This document shows, piece after piece, positions 25,495 to 36,430 of a stretch of 64,000 nucleotides of DNA (its first letter is position 1; every line of letters begins with the position of its first letter). The stretch is from positions 17,303,001 through 17,367,000 of the forward strand of contig OU612067.1 in assembly GCA_914767715.1 (NCBI GenBank), in the 5' to 3' direction. Origin of the DNA: Membranipora membranacea (Eukaryota; Bryozoa; Gymnolaemata; Cheilostomatida; Membraniporidae). The notes under the pieces are model-generated. The model was not told where the DNA came from. It was given only the letters and a program-made list of their open reading frames with translations, and did no database searches. A program made the position numbers and the translations under genes.

Positions 25495-28400
25495 ATGGTG
25501 CGACTCCTGATAGGCTGTGTCTTTCTAGGCCTCTGTTTTGCTAGCAATACAAAGGTCAGTCTATTTGTGAACTTGCTTATTTTCTCTCCATTTATTTTCA
25601 ATTTTGATATGAATCTCAGAAATTTCCTTTATTTCTTCTTGACCGGCTGGGACACTTCTAAAATTTGTGGATGTCTGAGTAAAAAATCAACAATTTGTTC
25701 GCATATCTCGAAATGGCAAACGACCAGAGTTTCTCAAATTTGTGTCCATTGCCAGTTAATTTCACTACAAATTTTGTCCGCAACGAACAAGAAATCGTTT
25801 GTAAGAATTATCTTCCCGAATTGCTATAGAATTCCATCCATTGACTTTTAGGATAAATAGAGCTGTACCAACAAAATATAACGCAAGCAAATGCTGACAA
25901 TCAACGCACTCTGTTAACATGTGATTTGGTTGATTAAAACATAATCACATGGTATCAACAAGATTGTAGATATGCTATTGTACAATATCATATCCCTTTC
26001 ACCCAACTTGACAAAATGAGAATGACCATGAATTGGGACTACTCAGAGACGACACAGCGAACATAATTACCCAACATAACCCAGCAGCAGTTGACTGAAG
26101 GGGGATCAAATCCAAGAATATTTGCGCGGTGATTTCCGTGCGCTCCAACATAGATGGGAGGAGGATAACAAAATATTGACAACTAGAAGTAGTCTGTAGC
26201 CAAAGTGCGGTCTTAGCTCAGAATTTTGGTCAATGCTGGTGGCTTGGCTGTTGGCACCCAAAACCACTCTCTTGAAGAGCCATCATGTTTATAGACCATG
26301 TTCGTCACGGACAAAATTTGTTGTGTTTGTTCTTCGATCCTTAGATGATTTTATAGGCCAAAGTCAAGTCTTCTATGCATAGAGGGTAATCTTTTCTAGA
26401 GGAAGGATGCTTGCACCAAAACAAAATATATATAAGCCTCATCCCATTCTCATACCATCCAGAAATTTGGCTCTTTAATTGAATGTGGGTTGTGCAAACA
26501 CAAAGTCAGTCTCGCTCAGAGAAAATACCTAGGCAACTATATTTCAGCAATGACTGCTAGCCCTAAGATTTATTTAACTGCTCCTCATTTCTCTAGTTTA
26601 TGTGATCTCATCATGGCACTGAGGATAATCTATTGCTTAATTTGACTTTATCATATATTGTACTCCTAAACATGAAATAGATAATTTAAGTGTTTCAACA
26701 TTTTTGAGACTACTATTTTCCCTCTCAGGGGGGGATAACTATCCTGAAACCTAATATGTGTGCCAGAATTGGAAGAATCCAATAACGATGCAATAAAGTG
26801 ATGCATACTGTCCTGGGGCATAGTAGGAAGGATATCTGGATTGAGGATATGCAAGAGTTTTTGTACCAAAAAACACAAAAATATTTTAAATAAACCTTAA
26901 AAATGAGGCTGTTGCGCTTCTTATCAAAAGACCAACAATTGCGAAGGTCGTTATGTGCATTTCTATGCGATATACACATTTCGCTGTATATCTAAAACTG
27001 CAGTCATATTTTTTGCAGGTTTTGTTTATTTCTTTTGATGGATTGCGTTGGGACTATATAGACAAGGCGACCACACCTAACTTTGACAAGCTCATAAAGA
27101 ATGGTGTAAGGGTTGAGAAAGTGACGAATGCCTTTGCCACAGCCACATTGCCAAATCACTACACACTAGCAACTGGTAAGTTGTTCAAAGCCTATGGTGT
27201 TTGTTGGACCGACAACATGAATGTGAAATAAGCTGAAATAGTTGAGGAAATAATTTTGACCTATTTGACCTATTTTGTCACTATTTTCAAATACATTAAC
27301 TTTCCTGTCCAAAATTATAAAATTAAGCGGCCAAACAATATATACAACAATATACGGCAGTTGAATGCGATTAGCATCATCGGTTGGGAACTGAACTAAA
27401 TGCTGTAATTCATCTTTTTAAATTGACCTCATTTTATATCCTCCATTGAAACAATTTAATTTTATGATCCCTTAGACAGACTAGAGTTGTAAATATGTCA
27501 GCGACAGCCCTTTTGCACTGATCGTATGATAACATTCACACTGTTTGATAGGTCTGAACACCATAAGCTTTATCTGATTAATATTCACAGGGAGGGAAGT
27601 TTACAAATCTTTGAAGAGATTGCCTATTGACCAAGTTTATAAGAGGATAGACTCTTTTGGGGGACTTATCATAATAGTGTGACAAACAATACTATTTTTA
27701 ATTAAATCAATCAAGCCGCTAATAACAGTACTGCTATGTTTCCGTAAAATCGCAGTCGAACAGACTTCATATAAGTCGATCATCAGTATCTATTCAAAGA
27801 GAAGTAACTCAAAAAAAGCGCAACCTCTTCAATCGTCCATAGTTTTTTTTATGAATTCCTTTCTATGGTCCAGATTGATTTGAGGCGCTGACGGGAAAAT
27901 TTAAGTAAGCAGTTAATTATTTATAAATGTTCTTGGTAATCAGGATTTACTTAAAATTCGGCCATACAGCCCGTAGTGAATACGGGTCGGTGCATCTTCC
28001 AGACAGGCTACTGCTTGGTCAAGGTGCTACAGAGACCTATATTCTAAGCATGGCCTTTACTTTCGATAACAGTGGTTTGCCTTCCTATTGTTCAACTTGA
28101 ATGAATTATACCAATCATTATTTAGTTATTTAATAAGGCCGCGCCTCATTCACAAATAAAAAAATAATATACCAAGCTCTGTCCATACAACGGATAAGGA
28201 ATAACATGTTTGTTGGTCCATCTGAGGCATCTGGTAGATCTAACCTGGCTATCCTATGCTTCTAAACCTTACTAAATGTATTTCAATCCTATGGAAAGTC
28301 ATGTGCAGCTTATAGTTTTATCCTTTGCTGAGGGATTTTTGCTTAATTGGCTTTAGGCCAAAAGTCAAATAATCAGTATTTATGGGAGATGCCACGGTTC

Positions 28401-31400
28401 ACTCGGACTCAACAAACTTTGAGTTCTATGACCTTGGCTGTCCGATTTTCCAAGAACCTTATCTATTTTATCAATGTTGACACAACTAATGAAAACAAAA
28501 CGATAGGATTGACGCTGTTTTATCCGAAGCACAAATAGGTGGAAAAAAGTTGTTAAAAAAATAATGGTTCAACCCCACAGTTTTGCAGCTCACTATAATT
28601 AGGATGATAAGCGTGACAGCCGCTGCTGGCACCTTCAATTTGCCCCTTATCAGAAGGGGATAGCTTCAAACAATCAAAACCACAGCTATAAAAATGATAG
28701 CCAGCTGTATAAATCTTTCCTGTAACGCTTGTCACATTACTGATAGCAAGAACAGTCCCTGATCCTAGGCAAATACATGGAGAGTCATTTTACTCTGCAG
28801 ATTCTTAACATTTCCGATTGTTTCTATGTTAGGAGTTGTCTCTAACTCCTTGCTCCAACTATGCAAACCTATGATCGATATCCTTATCATTATATTTGAT
28901 GTTTCAATTATTTAATGTCTTCGGGTTGATTTTGGATCCCGGTTCAACCAAAAGCTATATAAATCAGACTTTGCACTCACGTTTCAACTATGATGCCTGT
29001 GGCAGGCGGCGCTTGATCTTTTGTTAGGTTATCTATATTTTATCGGGGACTGGATGCAGGCTTGTCAAAGATCAATGCTGCCTTTAACCAACAGCAAGTA
29101 GCAACAATAGTTCAGATAAGTGGTTGGAGGGATAAATGGTTGTATAATATGTAATATTTAAATGTATAAAGTTGAGCTAGTGCTGTCAAATCAAGGAGTC
29201 TCTAACACCTTAGTCAAATCCACTTGGAAATGTGAAGGGTCTGACTAGGGACATAAAGTAAAACATTTCACATTTTCACACAAGTTAAAATTTAAATCAA
29301 GCTCACATTAACTGACCCTCTCAACATTATATAAACTCCCGCCCAGCTAAACTAAACATTTTCTCGGCTAGGGTATCAAAGGCACACTGTCGGCGGTCCA
29401 ATCAACTGGCGGGTTAGTTTTGTGCCCCTGAATCAAGAGAAAGTAATTTCATCCTAAGTTCAATTTTATAGTCGCCTATAATTTAGTATTCAAGAAGATG
29501 TAGCCTTTTCCACGGAAAATATAAAATATAGATCATGTCTTTACCATGCCACCCACCTGCATTATCTCAATTTCTTTTCTCATAAAGGTCTCTATGAAGA
29601 GAACCACGGCATAGTCAACAACAAGTTTTATGACCCGATGTACAACGATATATTTAAATATGGCTCAACAGACACTAAATGGTTCAACGCCACCGAGCCC
29701 ATCTGGGTAGCTGCCGAGCGGGAAGGAAAGAAAAGCGGAGCTTATATGTGGGTTGGTAAGAAATATGCTAATATATATATATTATATGGAATTTTTTTGA
29801 GTTGTAATTTTTTCATCAATACTGACTGAATAATGCTAATCATATATAAATATGTATATATATATGATATATATATATAATATATGTATCAAGGTAATAA
29901 TATGACTATAATAGATATTATTTAAATTGTACATTTATTTATTTGTAATATGTTATATATATCTTACAAAACATAATATAAATAAATTAGTATACAATTC
30001 CAATAATATCTATTCTAGTCATATTATAACCTTAAAGGGCAACCATGGTTTCAAACAAGTTCTCATCGATTGATAACAGATTGCACCTTATGCATCGGGA
30101 AAAAGACCAAGTCTAAATCGGATGATTATTCAGTGAGAATTCTTCTAAAACATTTCATCCATCAGGTGCTAAAATGCTGCTCAAACTCAACTTGTTGGTT
30201 TTTCCAGGAAACATGGCTGTATATGACGGGGTTACTGTATCTAAGGTGCAAGGTTTTGACAAAGACCTTGTTGACTTTAGTGATGGAATCAACACGGTTG
30301 TAGATTGGTTCGTGGAAGATGGTTTGCAGCTGGCCTGTCTCTATACCAATGAACCAGACCATGTTGGCCATCTGTGAGTGAAATGCAATGCTACTAATGA
30401 TGAAGAAAGCTAAACCTCATTCTAAGTACATTATCAATTATTGGTCATCCACTCAATGCAGTATAGGATCATAACACACAACGTGATATTGCAAAATTTG
30501 GTACTTACTTAAACTTACTGCATTGAGTTGATGACCAATAATTAATGATGGACTTTACACACAGCTCAGCCCAATTTTTATACATAGTTAAGGGAATAAG
30601 CTTGCACCCGATAAAGTTTTATCAATTGCTGTATCATCTAGAGTTGTTTCCTCAGCACTGGATGGGGAGTAGAACTCCAAGGCAAACAAATTGGGGTAAA
30701 CTTTTTCTCAAAATGCCCTAGGATAATTGTGTGCGTTTATTTCTACCAAAAGAGAAGGACCGGACTCACCGGAGGTGCTGGCAAAGATGGAAGAACTGGA
30801 CACAAAGTTGGGAACCTTGCTAACAAAGCTTGAGGAGGCTGGCATTTCAGATGACATTAACATCCTGATAGCATCAGATCATGGTATGTATGCTCTGTAA
30901 TCAGGAGGGAGAGTGGCTCTCTCATCCCTCGCCATATATTGGAATTAAAAAGCCTGAAGGACAGGCCACACTTGGTTGATTTCTCACGATTCGTATAAAT
31001 TATTCACGAATACTTTCCTACAAATAGGGATTCCCACGATTTCGTGAAATGTTAGATGTATAACGATGCATGAAACCGAATTGTGTAAATTTTCACGAAA
31101 TGTTATCTGATTGGCTCTCAGATTTGATCGATTGGCTGTTAGATTGGCTTATTGAACCAAATCCAGTAATGCCTACCCAATTCTAAATCTTACTGTTAAT
31201 GTACTTCATCGGCGGGGATAGCCTCCTAACCTATTGTTACATAGGGCCTTCCCACAGAAAATATCCCGTCTTTTCTGCATGTGGTTTGCATCACATTCAC
31301 TATGGTCCCATGCCTCGAATTTGTGGTTCACTCCAATTTCGAATTATGAATGCTAACCATTTCCATGATGTAAAAAAACGATGAAATGCATCGGCCTCCC

Positions 31401-34400
31401 GCGTCAATACCCTTTGAAGTCATTGTGTGCAAGTGCGCTAACCAATCAGCCACGCCGCCAATTAGAAGTTGTTAGATTCAACACGGTATCTATATTCGCG
31501 TCAAAAAAGTCATCCGTCATTTCCAAGGATCAATAACTCCCGAACTCCTTACAAAATCGCAAAATGGGACCATAGTGAATCGATACTCATCCATTAAAGA
31601 AAATTGACCTAAATGAGCCAATAACCGATGCATAAAAGATAATTTTTTTCTCTGGTGTGCAATGCCACAGGATCAAGAAATTGCCCCTCATGGGCACTTC
31701 AGAGGTGTCTTGTAAACAATATTCAGTTAAAAGTCTGTTATAAACATTGTACTGCACACGTCGTCCTAAAAAATCCTCCTCAAAGACGATTGTCCTGCCT
31801 TTTATCAAAACAGCACCATGAGGATATGACGTCAAGCTGAAACCACTATTTTCAGAAACAGTGTTAGATTAGCTTTCCAATAATGTATAAAAAGTTCGAT
31901 TTGGTCAACGCTGGTGTCATAATGGTAATGAAAAGCACAATACCCAGTAGAATTATTGGCATGAGAAAGGTGTAACTCAGTAAGAGGTGGCTCAGTTTGT
32001 TGGATCACCTGCCCTCTTACAGGTAAACGTCACTCTGCCTGCAGGATAGCCTTGTGACATAGTCTATCTCTGCAGCACAGCGGTGGTGGCGCTTCCTTCC
32101 ATCAAGAAGGGCAACTCCCAGGGTTCAAGGTTATGAGATATCAAAACCAGTGTTCCATTTAGGCCAAAATATTTCTAAATTAAGGGTTTCCATTGTTTTC
32201 CCAATTTTTGGTACTCAGACTAGGTGAATTAGTTCAAGCCCTATGCTGCAAAGACGAACGTATGCCTCAACAGTTCGCACATGCGCAGAGTGGGTAAACG
32301 TTGGAGATCTTAAGTTTGAATCCTGCAACAATCTACTGACTACTGGCTCTGTTAAAACTCGAGGTGTGGTCCGACTAGGGGCTGCTTATGGTCGGGGCAC
32401 ACTTATATTCCTCAGTATTTAAAACAATTTATATTTTTAAAGGCATGACGGAGGTCTCAGAAGAGCGGAAGATTGATATGAGTCAATGGCTTGACTTAAA
32501 GGACGTAGCTAAACTCTCGTACTTCAGTGCTAATGGTCTTATATGGCCAAAACCTGGCAAATATCAAGAGGTAGGGAAACAACTTTCGAGCTAAATTGGG
32601 TAACTCAGTTATCATATTATTCATTTTACAGCTTGGGGGACGCGCACATAGTTCAAGTGCTCAGACGGATTTATTGCAAGTTAGAGGCATTACATTCTCA
32701 ACCACCAAATTGGAATTGGATGGTTGATAATGTAATGCAACACCCCTATCTAAAAACACTTCAAGGGGTCCCAGCACTGGGCCATGTTGGGCCAATAACC
32801 CTAATATGTAAGCTTTGTTGCATCGGTTGGCAATGGTTGCATGGACTGGGCTGTGTGATATGAGCACACGACTCTGACTAGTGAATAGCGGGATCGCTAA
32901 ATAGCAGTTGTGGGTTTGAGGGAGTAATCACGGTTGATTCTTCAATCCCCATCATTTCTGTTTAAACTGGTATTATGATATAAATGTTATAGATAATGAA
33001 TGCTCTGAATGGTGTAAGTGATCACTTCACAGCGTACAATAAGGCGGACCTTCCTGACGATCTGCACTATAAGAGTAACAGACGAGTGGGCGAGATAGTT
33101 ATTCTTGTAGAAAAAGGATGGGTTCTTATGGCTGTAAGTCACTGCTTTTATTTATTCAACTTTCCATATGATTGCTTCTGGGGAACCAGTTCAGAATCTG
33201 ATATGTGTAAATTGGCCTCATTTGCTAGAAGTTGTAGTTCAGTTGGTTAGGGCCTGCCCTCTGATAAGTAAGTGTTAGAGGTCTTGGGTTCAAATCCTCC
33301 CCCCCCCCCCCCGTAGTCTACCGACTACTGAGCTCAATTGATGCCCCAGGTGTTTTCCAACCTGCATGAAAACTGAGAGCAATTAGGCGCCAAATATGGT
33401 GGCCGCACCCTTAAAAAGTGTTTAGGAAAGCATGATACAATCAAAATAATCTCATAGAAATGAGTAAAAAACAAATTTTATTCGCATAAGGACATTATTA
33501 AATGAAATCACCGATCTCAAAGTGCAAAAACACAGGGTATAGAGGGGTCTAGTGGGGTCAAGAGTATGTTATCTCCCCTGTTACAGACCACCACTAAAAT
33601 ATCTTTGGCTAGGCTAGGGTTGACCAATACTGTTTTGCGATAATTTCTGATGTAAGTATGATAGCCGGGTAACTGTCCTAGCCAATTTGGGCCAGGCTTA
33701 CTGTTATACTGTTTGAGGATCACTATTTTAGTTGCAATCTAGCGCAGGGGAGATAACATTCTCTAGACCCTGGGTTTTAGCACTTTGAAATCAGTTAGAA
33801 CATTCAATAATCCTTTTGTGCGAAAAAATTCAAGTTTTTCTGTTCATTGCTATACGATTGCTTTGATATGAACGGTGGTTGTTTTTCGCTTTCCTAAACA
33901 CTTTGAGGCACCTTTATTATTTCTAATTCTTCGGACAGAGACTGAAATTTTAGACCACATTTTTTTAACCCACATGATGATGCAAAAACATAGACTTAAT
34001 AAGTCTATGTGCAAAAATGACCACTGATGATGGTATGTTTTTTGCAGCTATTACCATGATGTCTTTAGATTGAATGACAATCTGTATTCCATGGGGACAT
34101 ATTCTTGAAAATTAGGATTTTTTTTACCATTACAGAACAATGCTGATATCAATGAGAAGGGAAAACATGGCTACGATAACAAACTAGATGATATGAAATC
34201 CACCTTCATAGCCAATGGTCCAGCGTTCAAATGTGGTTATAAGCAGCCCACCATGAACAGCGTCGATATATACCCGCTGATATGTAAGCTTCTTGGTTTA
34301 ACAGAGTGCCATCAAAGTGATGGTACTCTCACACACACAGAAGAAATGCTGTCCACAGCACCATGTAATATCAACTCTGCATCACTACCACAACTAAGTG

Positions 34401-34453
34401 TTGTTTCACTACTCATAGCTGCAATTGTTGTCGCAGCAACCAATCATTGTTAA
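25495..34453 (+). CDS. Ectonucleotide pyrophosphatase/phosphodiesterase, ENPP-1 (ENPP4/5/6-like)
   Basis: Eight coding exons: 25495-25554, 27019-27175, 29588-29755, 30208-30373, 30753-30883, 32443-32570, 32993-33133, 34136-34453. They join without phase conflict to 422 aa plus TAA. The product should hydrolyse phosphodiester or pyrophosphate bonds of extracellular nucleotides or phospholipids using two zinc ions. Expected ligands and nucleophile are all present: Asp27 (FISFDG), Thr63 (TATLPNHY), Asp179 and His183 (EPDHVGH), Asp226 and His227 (SDHG), His328 (KHGYDN). Residues 1-16 form a signal peptide. The C-terminus (LSVVSLLIAAIVVAAT) is hydrophobic with no cytoplasmic tail, suggesting a GPI anchor as in ENPP6. 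The length fits the short ENPP class without somatomedin-B or nuclease-like domains. The substrate cannot be read from the sequence. Confidence 0.93.
29891..30033. repeat. AT-rich palindromic element in ENPP-1 intron 3
   Basis: The arm AAGGTAATAATATGACTATA at the left is mirrored by TAGTCATATTATAACCTT at the right, with further nested inverted AT-rich sequence between them. A TA-dinucleotide stretch (about 29776-29890) lies just upstream. It is probably a hairpin MITE; no TSD was identified. Confidence 0.5.
30036..30192. mobile_element. Truncated TTAA MITE fragment next to ENPP-1 exon 4
   Basis: It starts AGGGCAACCATGGTTTC after TTAA (30032-30035) and continues colinearly with the inverse of the 11.1-11.9 kb MITE family. 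It ends about 15 bp before the exon 4 start, so the element fragment borders the splice acceptor. Confidence 0.65.
32036..32290 (-). mobile_element. ~255-bp dispersed element, copy in ENPP-1 intron 5
   Basis: It is the reverse complement of the element at 34979-35239, with shared blocks such as CATGCGCAGA, GAACTGTTGAGGCATACG (inverse) and CCTTGAACCCTGGGAGTTG (inverse). It is more diverged, and I found no clear target-site duplication. Confidence 0.6.
33232..33312 (+). repeat. tRNA-like SINE fragment with C-run
   Basis: A-box-like TAGTTCAGTTGGTTAGGGC and B-box-like GGTTCAAATCC are followed by a run of 14 C (33299-33312). No complete cloverleaf was found. It lies in intron 7 of ENPP-1. Confidence 0.45.
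33430..33885. repeat. Inverted-repeat element, copy in ENPP-1 intron 7
   Basis: The left part has a cAAAGTGCAAAAACACAGGG motif and CATAAGGACATTATT. The right part has the inverse, CCCTGGGTTTTAGCACTTTG, and AATAATCCTTTTGTGCG. The family recurs in a more compact form at 42450-42695. Confidence 0.55.
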
Positions 34454-34978
34454 AAAATTGCTATTTTGAAATCGATTCTAAAACTGTGTTTGCAATTTAT
34501 GTCCGAAATCGCTGTCAAAAATTTAAATCACATGGCTCCGAATTTTTTTTTTTATGCCAATAAAGTATTAAAAAAATGTATGCAGAGTTGAGAAAAGTAA
34601 TATAAAAACTATAATTTTTTTTTAAATTTCTTAGCCAATAACATGATTGCGTTATGATAACTAATCAATAAAAAAAGCCCACATTGCACACACTTATAAC
34701 ATTTTTCGCAGATGCCACAGATGATGGAACATAGACCTTGCAAATTCATAGAGATTTTTGATGTTCAGATTCATTATTTCCCATCGATAATTTGACAACA
34801 AGTTAGTAAGAATGGGCATTCAGGCATATGGATGATGTTTATCAGTTTAGGGCTTCTCATAAAATCATGTTTCAAGGATAAATGTTGTCTTTGAATCGTA
34901 AATAAATAACAAAACACAGTCATCACGTGTTATACAATTATTTACGTTTGCTGTGATGTTTTTGTAGCTCTCCCTAGG

Positions 34979-35239
34979 CAGTCTGCGCATGTGCGAACTG
35001 TTGAGGCATACGTTCGTCTCTGCAGCATAGGGCTTGAACTAATTCACCTAGTCTGAGTACCAAAATTGGGAAAACAATGGAAACCCATAATTTGGAAATA
35101 TTTGGGCCTAAATGGAACACTGGTTTTGATATCTCATAACCTTGAACCCTGGGAGTTGCCTTTCTTGATGGAAGGCAGCGCCACCACTGCTGTGCTGCAG
35201 AGAGAGACTATGTCACAAGGCTATCCTGCAAGCAGAATG
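34979..35239 (+). mobile_element. 261-bp non-autonomous element with 9-bp TSD
   Basis: It is flanked by identical CTCCCTAGG at 34970-34978 and 35240-35248. The ends are CAGTCTGC and, inverted, CATTCTGC, so short terminal inverted repeats are possible. A 9-bp duplication would suit a Mutator-like element, but the superfamily is not settled. An inverted relative lies at 32036-32290. Confidence 0.7.
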
Positions 35240-35371
35240 CTCCCTAGGTGATAAATCTCCATAACTGCTTTTTTGAAAACTCCAATGAGAAACATTGAAT
35301 TGTTGTTTTGAAATTTAAAATTTGAACATGACTTATTTCTGGTTTCTCAGGGGTTACCACCTATGGGTAAT

Positions 35372-35532
35372 AGCAACAATAAAGAAGAGGTATACACCCG
35401 AGGATCCTGGGGGCTGGAACAATCAAACTTGAAAGCTCCCCCGAAGGGATTCGAACCCACAACTTTTGGGGCACTAATCTCCTGGCAGTGAATAGCAAGC
35501 GCGCTAACCGATTGCGCCATCTCACCATCCCC
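35372..35532 (-). mobile_element. tRNA-derived SINE, copy 1
   Basis: On the minus strand: GGGGATGGTGAGATGGCGCA, an A box (TGGCGCAATCGGTTAGCG), a B box (GGTTCGAATCC), then a family body through TTCCAGCCCCCAGGATCC and GGGTGTATACCTC. Related copies are at 38437-38690, 54411-54570 and 15449-15545. Confidence 0.75.
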
Positions 35533-35621
35533 AAAAAAATATACACCAGAGGCAATCGAAAAAAGTAATCCTCCTGCTGCACATTTTGGGTTACATATTT
35601 ACCTGTACGCAGATAGACCAA

Positions 35622-35732
35622 CTTTGTCCCCTCTGTGGTGGCGGAGGGATATTGTAAAAGTCAGGTATTGAGGCACCGCGCCAGATACTAAAATTTTTAA
35701 ATATCCTTCCGCCACCACAGAGGGAACAAAAT
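35622..35732. repeat. Small hairpin element
   Basis: TTTGTCCCCTCTGTGGTGGC at the left is mirrored by GCCACCACAGAGGGAACAAA at the right, around a ~45-bp centre. It is a likely miniature foldback element. Confidence 0.55.
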
Positions 35733-35789
35733 TGTTTTAATACGTTGATACATAAGCACAAAAAATGGCTGCTGTTTCAACGAAGGTAT

Positions 35790-36040
35790 TGCAGCTGCAA
35801 CCATGAGTGTATCTTCAGTAAAATATACAACTTTCTAAAACAAGCAGTGAGGTTTTTCCTGGTCAAACTCATGGAGCCATATCTCTCTGGGACTTCCAGA
35901 AAACTGCATTGTGGGATATTCTTTAACACAAGACACACAACAACATAAGAGTTTTACACAGCTGTAAGTAGGCTTCACGTTGTTTGTCAGCATTTAATTA
36001 TGTATGTAACTGTGTTCATGAGCTATCCGTCTTCTCGCAG
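35790..36040. repeat. Dispersed ~250-bp repeat, copy 2
   Basis: Same family and orientation as 24275-24530. It lies downstream of ENPP-1, so ENPP-1 is bracketed by direct copies. Confidence 0.6.
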
Positions 36041-36430
36041 GTTAAATTTTTCCAGTTGGTGAGTTATAATGGTTCTCACATGTGGTCATTTTACCTTATT
36101 CAATATTGTATGTATCAAAGTGAATAGCATTTTCCGTTTGATTGGACTGTTCTTAACGATTCGGCATCAGAACATTCAACTTGCTTGATTTATTTTTTTG
36201 CAACACTACATTAAAATTGTCAACAATGAAAAAATAAAATGTGTGATGAAAACTTAGTTTATGCAGTTTGTCTAATTACTGAGCCATTGTTAAATAAAGA
36301 ATGTAAAAGTAGAAAAATAATGGGACAATCGTTTGGAAGATTCGAGAGTAAACTCCTAATTAAAGTTCATTCAACAAAATTAAGTCATTATTGTCAACAT
36401 ATCGGAAGGGACCTGCTCGCTATGAATTTA

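Larger units (their letters stand above)
34454..36430. other. Convergent intergenic region between ENPP-1 and ENPP-2
   Basis: The two genes end 1977 bp apart, tail to tail. Possible poly(A) signals are AATAAA near 34558 for ENPP-1 and its inverse near 36189 for ENPP-2. In between lie a 261-bp element with a 9-bp TSD, a tRNA-SINE, a small hairpin and the second copy of the 250-bp repeat. No gene is seen. Confidence 0.65.

Noticed and set aside
26953-27231. Start of ENPP-1 at the Met upstream of exon 2
   Set aside because: The acceptor at 27017-27018 and the signal-peptide exon at 25495 join in phase, and the inverted paralogue has the same structure.
30430-30540. Inverted sequence ATTATTGGTCATCCACTCAATGCAG as a regulatory hairpin
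   Set aside because: It is a local inverted repeat in an intron with no other support; likely another small foldback remnant, and the ends could not be defined.
35437-35530. Genuine tRNA gene
   Set aside because: A and B boxes are present, but the acceptor stem does not pair and the same sequence with a shared body recurs at several places, so it is a SINE.
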